Source of the DNA: Legionella erythra
GTDB taxonomy: Bacteria; Pseudomonadota; Gammaproteobacteria; Legionellales; Legionellaceae
NCBI RefSeq assembly: GCF_001467615.1
Contig: NZ_LNYA01000023.1
Location: forward strand, 298,090 to 362,089
Reading direction: 5' to 3'
DNA length: 64,000 nucleotides
Made by a program: the position numbers and the translations under genes. The notes beneath the pieces were generated by a model. That model saw only the letters and a program-made list of their open reading frames with translations. It had not been told where the DNA came from and did no database searches. Shown in pieces: positions 56,694 to 64,000 of the stretch; the stretch's first letter is position 1; every line of letters begins with the position of its first letter.

Positions 56694-59600
56694 ATGTTTT
56701 TTAATACGCCTGATACAGAATCCCGCTCCCAAGTTTTGCTTTCTCGTATTGTGAAGTTACAGCAGGCCATTGCCAAGGGCGAAATCACGCCTGACGAGCT
56801 GCAAAAAATTGCCCGCTTGTCTCCAGCGCAATTGGAAGAAAAAACGCGCAATCCAGAGAAACTGGACTCAGCAAACCCAACGGACAAGGCCATTAAAACA
56901 TTATTTGCTCTCTTAACAAGAGCTGAACCCGGCATTGTGAATACCGATGCTTCGCTGATGGACGGGTTAAAGCGCTTTGATGCGGAACATGCCGATTATT
57001 TGCCCTTAAGTCCCCTGGCTGTCACCAATGAACAAACACTGGCTATTCATCTGTCGGATTTTGCTATCTTTTACGATGTGTTTATACGACACATCGCAGT
57101 CAACAAAGTATCAGGCGATTTAGAGGACACTTACAATCTGACGCTCGATACCCTCGCTGCAAGAACCCATTGGCTCAAATGGAAAGGTGAACGCCCCATT
57201 CGCATGAATTTCAGTCCCGAGCGAGCCGATTTTCCCGGTCTTTTTGAAAAATTCCTTGCCGGCAAGTTAAGGAAAGATGAGTGGTTAACAGATGTCGATA
57301 TCCAGCGGCAATTAAAAATTTTAGGCATTACTGATTGTCACATTATCCCGTTCACAGAAGATGATCTTGGCCTGGCGCTTCATTTTGCGCGCGAGCAGCA
57401 TCAACATGATGAACCTCCCGCACCCTATGTTATCCCGTTAATTGTTAACCTCGGGGAAGACGGTCATAGCCGTATTGACTCGCGCGGTAACCATTGGGTA
57501 CGCATCCTCGTCGAGGTGGACCCCACGGATAAGCCTGCAAAAATCAAATTGAAATACACCGATGAACTGCAATTGCATGAGGGGTCTAAGAAAAAAATCG
57601 AGGCTACCCTTAAAAATGCGCTGAAATACCATAAGCAGATTGGCAGTTACACCAGCAAAGAGGACATGAAATTCTACACCGCTTTCCCTGACTGTAACGA
57701 TCCTGATATTAGCGTTATCGGCACACAGGAGCAACGCGACGGGTTTACCTGCGGTTACCGGGCATTAAGAGGCCTCATTCAGGATCTTATCGATACAGGC
57801 GTCATTAAAAACGACGACCTTTACAAGGAATTTAGTACTTGCAAAGACGCCGCCAGTCTTCGTGATTTTGTCTACCGCTCCTTATTGGGTCAGCAGATTA
57901 TCAGCCCGGAAATCAGAACCGCGTTGGCTTCACTGGCTTCTGAAAGTGACTTTGAAGAACAGAATGCCGATGAGTTCAAGATTAAGCCGGCCGTGGTTGA
58001 GGGGCAACTGCTTGCCTTTGCCATGGAGCGGGATAAACCTGGTCGAAAAGGAAAATTTGACGGCAAACAGCTTGAAGCCCTGGTGGCTTTAAATGAAGCC
58101 AAGGTAAAATTGCAGGATTTACCCGCGATAAAAGCCATTGCCGCGGCAACCGGCCCTATCACCCTCAATTTACAGGAAATCCTGAAGGATCAAGACAATG
58201 CCGAGTTAGTCCTTGATGTCCTCTTTGAAGCTATCGGTAAAAACCCGGCACTTAAACGCGTAACCCTAACCGGTACGGCCGAGCTTGACCAGAAATTCCT
58301 GCAGGACCATATTGATAAATTAGCGCTTGGCATCGAATTGGTTTCTGAGGAACCCGCCTTGCGTGATTATTTAACGCTGGTGAACACCCGCAATGCTTTA
58401 TTGGCTCATTTTAATATCAAACCCAACGCGCAAACGCCTCCTTGGGATGCCTTGTTTGAAGCGATGCTATTCCGCATTGCCGATAAACCCGCTCATGGCC
58501 GCTTTGCCTGGTTTATTGAGTCACTTTCCTTAGCCGATAAAAATGCCCTTCAACTCGGCAGTACAGGCTTTGCAAAGCTGCTGCAATACATGGCGGACAA
58601 TCAACACCGCTTTGAAGCAGGAGCTTTTCATTACGACACGTTCAGCATGCGGGATGCACAGGCTTTCGGTTATGTCATTGCTGACCTCAGTATGTTGACG
58701 GCCTTAAGAGACCATTTACAATCCACAAATCCATTTCTGCCTTTTAAGCAATTGAGTTTTGCGCTCACGGATTTGAGTCCTATTGATCAGAACGAATTGG
58801 TTGAGGTGCTAGGAGACATTCTGCGAGCCTCACCGGACGGGTTGGACCGATTGGACATTGTCAGTTCATCGCTGGCGTCATTGAAAGAAGAAACGGTTCA
58901 AGCCTTGATTGATTTAATCTCTGCAGGTCCCTACCCGACTGTCATTACGTTTTCTTCGCCTGACAGAACCACATTAAAAATCGCCAGTCAACTCGAGGCG
59001 CTTGAAAACATCGGATTAAAAAACCAGAAAAGCAGGGGCTCAGAGGCAACAGAGAAGACCGAAAAAGCCGTTGCCGTGAAGCGCGACCTTCCTCATGTCA
59101 CCTTGGGTAAAATCGGTAAAGCCATTTTTCAGCAGGATGATTTAACATCGCTCTCGACTGAAATTCAAATGCAGCAACAGCAGCAGCAACAGGTTCAACA
59201 ACAGGTGCAAACCGCCCTGGATGATAGCAGCCTGCCGGAAGAAGATGAGTTAGAGGAGGAACTATTCAGGCTGTACACCGGTACTGACGAATTACTGACC
59301 CGGGCCACCATAAACAAACTCGAAGCCTTCATCAAAGCCCGTCATCCTCAACTGAGCCCTGAACAATGTTGGGACATGATTACCGGTGACAATGCAGACC
59401 TGTTTAAATACGGCATCAAGAAAATCAGTGTTTCTGCCGCAAGAATTCTGATTGAGCATTTGCAGGATGTGCAATACGGCCTGCATCCGGATAATTTACC
59501 GCGCGGGTTTGAACTGCAAAGCGACCAGGACGGCAACGTCGTGCTGGCCTATTCCGCATTTGATGCCGCCATCAACCCCAATGAATCGCCATTAACCATT

Positions 59601-62600
59601 CAATTTTCAAAACCGCTTTTACCTAAAGACTGGGCGGGTAATGCCTTATTATTTATTAATGATAAACAAGCCAGTGACTTATACAAATCACTGAAATTCA
59701 AAAAACCGGTCCCTACGCTGGACGATTGTATCCGTCACTTTTTCTATCTCAAAGACGATACGGTTAAGTTATCCGTGCAACAGCGCCAACGTATTCTGAT
59801 GGCTTTTATCAGTGCGCAAGATCAGGAGGCCAGCGGTAAAATACAGGCGCTTACGCAAAGCGTGTTTGGCAATACCCTGACTGATCAAAACATCAAAGCC
59901 TTAAGCGAAGTGTTTTTTGATCAAGGCGTTGCAGGCGTTCTTCAGTTATTAACCACACTTCAGGAGCTTAAACGCATCAAGGGCGAACCGTTTTTTGCCA
60001 GTTTTAAGGCCTGCTTTATTGATTCATCGCAAAACCTCAATGAATTACTGACGGAAAACAACTTAACCGCCATTCAGAAATTAATGGCCTTCTCCACGGC
60101 TCAAACCGCCTGGTGGCTGGCATTAACAGAGCAGCATACCAGCAATATCGGTTATTCGCCCCAACCCAAGCAGGGGGAAGACGATGGGTTTACTCATGTG
60201 GAAAAGGAGCTTCGTCCCGGTACCCGTTGGGCGAATCTGGCGGAATTAGCCGAAGGGTTTTCCTATTTTTGCGGCCAGTTGGAAGAGGTAAGCCCGGGCC
60301 TTCATTTAACCGAATATTGCCCCTTCATGGCGGGTGTAGCCGACATGCGGGTCGCGCTGGATAGACTGCTGAGCGTCATTCTGCCCAATGCCCACGATAT
60401 TAATGAACAGTTCTACGAAGCCCTGCCCGGTTTATCCCTGGATGCTCTCGGACCTTTCTATGCTTCCCGCTACGAAGGGTATAAACTGGTCACACCGGCC
60501 ATGATGCTTGCTTTAGGCGATTTTACCGGAAAAGCGAAATTAGATGTGCGTTTTTCAGAAAAAGGGTTTACTTATCGCTGCGATAAAGTGAATATTGGCG
60601 CCAATTTTGCCGATCAAGCCGTTGATGAAAACAGCGCCAAACAGCTCGCCATTTTTTTACGCTACATCGCGACATTTAATCATCGCGCTCCCGTCAAACG
60701 CTACCGCGAAGCCTTTGAATTAATTGATGAGAATATTAAAAACAATGACTATTTTCATGGCAAAGATACCCTCTTGGTTCTCATCGCCGTGTTTGGCACA
60801 GGTAAGCGCGGTAAACATTTCCAAAAGGCGGATATCGATGCGCTGGTGAATTGGATTAACCAATACCAAGACCTTTCAAAACATAAAAACACCACCGCCT
60901 TGACGGGCATTCGCGTGATGATGAATGCCTGGCGGGCCATGCGCCGTTCCCCTATAAGACCGACCATTGCCGAGATGGTGACTATTTCCAAACAGACCGA
61001 GAAGACTGCGCAACCGGCCCAAGTCATCAGCATGATTCAGGAATTGGTTGAAGTCTACAGCGAGGATGCCCAGGATTACATTGAAACCCTGACCCTCATG
61101 TGTGAAAACCCGAATGGGATAGGGCTTTCTGTATTCCAAGCCGTCATGCGCGAACTGGAAGGCCTGACCAAGACATTGAAAAAATTTACCGACGCTGAAG
61201 CACTGGTGCTTAAAGGGCATCGCAAACTGCGTATAAGCACAGCTCGCCTGCTTGCTGTCTGTACGAACGAAGGTCTTGAAGACGAGGAAAAAGCCGCGCC
61301 TAAAATCAAGGCACTTTATGATGCGGTTACCCGATGCCTCGATAAACACGGGGAACAAACGACCCATGACCTCCTGGAACTGTTGGGCCATATTGATGTG
61401 AAATCAAAGACCCTGCCGACCCTTGATCAACTCATCACCATTGTTGGGGATGTCGCAGCCAACGATACACCCGATTACAGCAACCTCGAACAAACCATCA
61501 GGGCTGCCCTGCCCGAAGGCTGCGTTATCCAACTGGATAAGGTTGTCGCTGCACCAGTAGAAAGCGGTGGTAATTTACAAACGATCATTGTCAAATACAT
61601 GGGTGAGATCATTAAAGAATTGGCCGGGTTTAAAGACCATATTGAGTCTCAACTGGATAAAAATTTCTTTAAAAATCTGGCCACACCGGAAGGTCCTCAT
61701 ACCCTCATTAAGGGTCTTGAAAAAATTGGTGAATTCTCAGGCGTTCTGGGCAGTGTAGTCAAAGGAAAAATCTTGGGCGTCATGCTCAAGGTCTATGACA
61801 CCGTTATCAACGACGGCATAGCCAATGTCGGCATCAAAGATGAAGCCACGCGTGCTCGCCTCGCCAAAATTATCAAGAACAAGATAAATCATCCCATTAA
61901 GACAGCGGAATTTGATGCCTTTGTTGATCTTTACGCCGACGAATTGAAAGCACTGAGCCAAGTGCTCGGCGATTTACAACTGATTAACAAAAACTGGCCT
62001 TCCGACTTACGGGCCGTCATTGCCGTACTCGATGCAAGCCCATTCCTGAATGGGTACCCCTTAACCATCATCGCTAAAATCACTCAGGCCCTGGTTAAAG
62101 GGTTTAATCCGAATAATCCTTTCCCCACCGATTTGCTTGGTCAATTTTTAGCCTTTAAAGCCCCCTCCAGGGAAACACTGGACGCACTGAAAGTCATCGT
62201 AGATACCGTGTTTGATCCCGAAAAACAGGGCGTTTGGAGCGACAGCGAAAAACGGGCGATCTGTGAACTGGCAATTACTTATTGTAAGCATAATCCACAA
62301 GGCATCGACAACTACTTAAAACAAGTGCTCAGCCTTCATGAAAGCAATAGCGAATTATTTATCCAAAAACTGCATATCCTGAAAGCCAACCAGAATAATG
62401 AAATAAAAACACTGATTGCGGATTTTGACCAGGTTGAAGAATTGAAAAATCCGGCATTAACACAAACTGTTTTCGCCTTTTTTGCCGGGGACAAAGCGGC
62501 AAATTTCCCGGCTTTTATCGAGGCAGCCAGTCAGGATAAGCCTAAAATGGCTTTGGTCATGCCGATTGTGTTGCGCGCTGCGCAAAAAGAGTTGGCAGAA

Positions 62601-64000
62601 AAAGATTCCAGGTATAACCAGGAAGCTCTGGTCGATGTGGTAAACCAGTTACAACTGCTCGCTCCAAACATACTGAAGGAGCTCAGCGCCCTTTATAGCA
62701 GCCCCACCTACCCCAGCCTTTCAAGACTTGCTGAGATTACCTCATCCACAAGCCTGGATTTAAACCAACTGCAGATAGAGTTTGACCGGGATCCATTCGG
62801 CAAACGCAAGGATGAAGAAACCCTGGAAGCACAGTTTGATACCCGTGAGCTCGCCGGTTATTTCAATGGTTTGCAGGACATGAATTATGGCCGCCCCATG
62901 CTGCTCACACAGCGTCAGGAACTGCAAACCTGGTTCCTGTACATCAATGGTATTGGTCAGAAATTTGGTATACCAACGATTGCGAACGGCAGCGCTACAG
63001 GCCCGCTTAAAACCATCAAGGACATGTCTCATCAAGACATTCATGACTTGCTGGATCATTATAAATCCCTGTTAAAAGAAGGCAGCACAGCGACAAAGGA
63101 ACAGCGTCTTAAAGCCAGGCTTGAAACCATCGCCTTGCTGCGTGAGGTTATGTACCGCGCCACCGGCAACATGCCAAGACCCACCCAAATCCTTTACCTG
63201 CTGCTGTCCATGCAGACGAACCAGAATTTTGTCGGGCAGATTAAAACCGGGGAAGGGAAGTCCATGACTGCCGCTTTGACGGCTGCATTATCCAATCTGG
63301 AAGGGAAAACTGTCGATATCTGTACCTCAAACAGCTTCTTAGCCTCTGAGGGACTTGAGGAAAACCACGCGTTCTTCGAGTACCTGGGCCTGCGAGTAAA
63401 ACTCATCACCGCAAAATCCGGTTTTGATGAATATAAAGCTGATACCATCCACTACTCCAGCATGTCAGACATTGCCCTTTACCGCTCCAAAATGCAGCTG
63501 GAAGGGAAAGTATTCCCCGACAATTGTGCGTTGATTGCCGATGAAGTGGATTTCTCAACCCTAGACGACAGCACCCGCTATCGTTATGCCACTGCATTGG
63601 ATGCCAGTGCTGATCCATACCACAGTCCCTACACCTGGATTTATGAAGCCTTAATTAATTTCACCGACGCACAAACGATACCTCGAAGCGATGCTGATCT
63701 TCAAATGCTGGCAAAGACCTGGCTCAGGAATGCGGCGAAATCAAAAGAAGAAAAACAACAGTTAAAAAAACTGGAAGAACAGCCTGAACTTTACCAAAAA
63801 CGGCTGGAAGGCTGGTTGATTGCCGCTGGAAAAACCAAACAATTAATCGATCAGGAAGAAACCAAATTCAGGGTCGTTACCCTTGAACATCCCAAGTATG
63901 GTCAGGTATCCAAAGCCTGCATTCTTACCGGTGGACGACCTAATATCGATGCGGAATTCAGTAATGGCATTCAGCAATTCCTGCATGCACGTCTGCGGCA
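56694..64000 (+). CDS. Giant protease-SecA-like protein (3' end beyond window)
   Basis: One frame is open from ATG 56694 (MFFNTPDTESRSQ) to the right edge: 2435 codons, unfinished. Order: residues ~210-400 look like a CE-clan (Ulp/SENP) cysteine protease, with His267-Trp268 (GNHWVRILVEV), a probable Asp290 (KYTDEL), Gln347 and Cys353 (EQRDGFTCGYRAL), Gln six before Cys as in Ulp1. Next come leucine-rich-repeat-like segments (~500-730), a Gln-rich linker (~826-840), the module LLTRATINKL…DNLPRGFELQ (Asp933), a long helical region, then the SecA-type motor: KTGEGKSM (Lys2189), IADEVDF (Asp2283), and GRPN…NGIQQFLHARL at the edge. No signal peptide; weak ribosome site. Probably a translocated effector. 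The protein's C terminus and any J-domain are unseen. Confidence 0.85.
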   Translation, partial: MFFNTPDTESRSQVLLSRIVKLQQAIAKGEITPDELQKIARLSPAQLEEKTRNPEKLDSANPTDKAIKTLFALLTRAEPGIVNTDASLMDGLKRFDAEHADYLPLSPLAVTNEQTLAIHLSDFAIFYDVFIRHIAVNKVSGDLEDTYNLTLDTLAARTHWLKWKGERPIRMNFSPERADFPGLFEKFLAGKLRKDEWLTDVDIQRQLKILGITDCHIIPFTEDDLGLALHFAREQHQHDEPPAPYVIPLIVNLGEDGHSRIDSRGNHWVRILVEVDPTDKPAKIKLKYTDELQLHEGSKKKIEATLKNALKYHKQIGSYTSKEDMKFYTAFPDCNDPDISVIGTQEQRDGFTCGYRALRGLIQDLIDTGVIKNDDLYKEFSTCKDAASLRDFVYRSLLGQQIISPEIRTALASLASESDFEEQNADEFKIKPAVVEGQLLAFAMERDKPGRKGKFDGKQLEALVALNEAKVKLQDLPAIKAIAAATGPITLNLQEILKDQDNAELVLDVLFEAIGKNPALKRVTLTGTAELDQKFLQDHIDKLALGIELVSEEPALRDYLTLVNTRNALLAHFNIKPNAQTPPWDALFEAMLFRIADKPAHGRFAWFIESLSLADKNALQLGSTGFAKLLQYMADNQHRFEAGAFHYDTFSMRDAQAFGYVIADLSMLTALRDHLQSTNPFLPFKQLSFALTDLSPIDQNELVEVLGDILRASPDGLDRLDIVSSSLASLKEETVQALIDLISAGPYPTVITFSSPDRTTLKIASQLEALENIGLKNQKSRGSEATEKTEKAVAVKRDLPHVTLGKIGKAIFQQDDLTSLSTEIQMQQQQQQQVQQQVQTALDDSSLPEEDELEEELFRLYTGTDELLTRATINKLEAFIKARHPQLSPEQCWDMITGDNADLFKYGIKKISVSAARILIEHLQDVQYGLHPDNLPRGFELQSDQDGNVVLAYSAFDAAINPNESPLTIQFSKPLLPKDWAGNALLFINDKQASDLYKSLKFKKPVPTLDDCIRHFFYLKDDTVKLSVQQRQRILMAFISAQDQEASGKIQALTQSVFGNTLTDQNIKALSEVFFDQGVAGVLQLLTTLQELKRIKGEPFFASFKACFIDSSQNLNELLTENNLTAIQKLMAFSTAQTAWWLALTEQHTSNIGYSPQPKQGEDDGFTHVEKELRPGTRWANLAELAEGFSYFCGQLEEVSPGLHLTEYCPFMAGVADMRVALDRLLSVILPNAHDINEQFYEALPGLSLDALGPFYASRYEGYKLVTPAMMLALGDFTGKAKLDVRFSEKGFTYRCDKVNIGANFADQAVDENSAKQLAIFLRYIATFNHRAPVKRYREAFELIDENIKNNDYFHGKDTLLVLIAVFGTGKRGKHFQKADIDALVNWINQYQDLSKHKNTTALTGIRVMMNAWRAMRRSPIRPTIAEMVTISKQTEKTAQPAQVISMIQELVEVYSEDAQDYIETLTLMCENPNGIGLSVFQAVMRELEGLTKTLKKFTDAEALVLKGHRKLRISTARLLAVCTNEGLEDEEKAAPKIKALYDAVTRCLDKHGEQTTHDLLELLGHIDVKSKTLPTLDQLITIVGDVAANDTPDYSNLEQTIRAALPEGCVIQLDKVVAAPVESGGNLQTIIVKYMGEIIKELAGFKDHIESQLDKNFFKNLATPEGPHTLIKGLEKIGEFSGVLGSVVKGKILGVMLKVYDTVINDGIANVGIKDEATRARLAKIIKNKINHPIKTAEFDAFVDLYADELKALSQVLGDLQLINKNWPSDLRAVIAVLDASPFLNGYPLTIIAKITQALVKGFNPNNPFPTDLLGQFLAFKAPSRETLDALKVIVDTVFDPEKQGVWSDSEKRAICELAITYCKHNPQGIDNYLKQVLSLHESNSELFIQKLHILKANQNNEIKTLIADFDQVEELKNPALTQTVFAFFAGDKAANFPAFIEAASQDKPKMALVMPIVLRAAQKELAEKDSRYNQEALVDVVNQLQLLAPNILKELSALYSSPTYPSLSRLAEITSSTSLDLNQLQIEFDRDPFGKRKDEETLEAQFDTRELAGYFNGLQDMNYGRPMLLTQRQELQTWFLYINGIGQKFGIPTIANGSATGPLKTIKDMSHQDIHDLLDHYKSLLKEGSTATKEQRLKARLETIALLREVMYRATGNMPRPTQILYLLLSMQTNQNFVGQIKTGEGKSMTAALTAALSNLEGKTVDICTSNSFLASEGLEENHAFFEYLGLRVKLITAKSGFDEYKADTIHYSSMSDIALYRSKMQLEGKVFPDNCALIADEVDFSTLDDSTRYRYATALDASADPYHSPYTWIYEALINFTDAQTIPRSDADLQMLAKTWLRNAAKSKEEKQQLKKLEEQPELYQKRLEGWLIAAGKTKQLIDQEETKFRVVTLEHPKYGQVSKACILTGGRPNIDAEFSNGIQQFLHARLR

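Noticed and set aside
60876-61391. 171-codon minus-strand frame inside the second giant
   Set aside because: The plus-strand frame is continuous and has recognisable domains; this one has none.

Overview
The window looks like a Legionella chromosome (or a very close relative). The evidence is an Lvh-type IVA secretion cluster with its lvr companions, a run of long eukaryote-interaction-type genes that look like Dot/Icm effectors, and an envelope operon in the usual gammaproteobacterial order. I made no database search; all family names come from reading motifs and gene order.

Layout. 1-3090: an insertion-sequence nest in AT-rich DNA. An IS3-family element is cut by a second, apparently intact IS3-family element, and broken gene ends lie on both sides. 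3115-20085: the right part of an integrative element. It holds a near-complete Lvh conjugation system read leftward (lvrA-lvrB-lvrC-lvhB2-B3-B4-B5-B7-lvrD-lvhB6-B8-B9-B10-B11-D4-lvrE), a divergent S24-like repressor, a YfcG-type glutathione transferase, a tyrosine integrase, a HEPN/Abi protein, a possible small RNA, and a 3' fragment of a tRNA-Pro gene that marks the attachment site. lvhB4 carries a frameshift.

20093-34500: palindromic repeats around a dead GIY-YIG gene, then two leftward genes: a probable mono-ADP-ribosyltransferase (R-S-E residues visible) and a 3861-residue protein with a SecA-like motor and a DnaJ-type J-domain. 34530-45911: housekeeping genes, all leftward (uppS-cdsA-rseP-bamA-skp-lpxD-fabZ-lpxA-crcB-DUF190-serS-SDR), which make and assemble outer membrane and lipid A. 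46056-53408: rightward genes for a flavin disulfide oxidoreductase, a membrane-anchored papain-like candidate effector, gpmI, envC and ctpA. 53494-64000: a frameshifted effector-like gene, cysZ, a small hypothetical gene, and a second giant gene that runs off the right edge. This second giant has a Ulp/SENP-like cysteine protease domain near its N terminus and a SecA-like motor beginning about residue 2180.

The most unusual content is the pair of giant SecA-like proteins. They share more than the ATPase: both have a Gln-rich linker, then a module containing DNLPxGFxLQ, then more than 1100 residues of mostly helical sequence, then a SecA-type nucleotide-binding core. One adds a J-domain after the motor, the other a cysteine protease before it. 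I read them as one family of motor-driven secreted or cytosolic machines with exchangeable accessory domains; function is inference.
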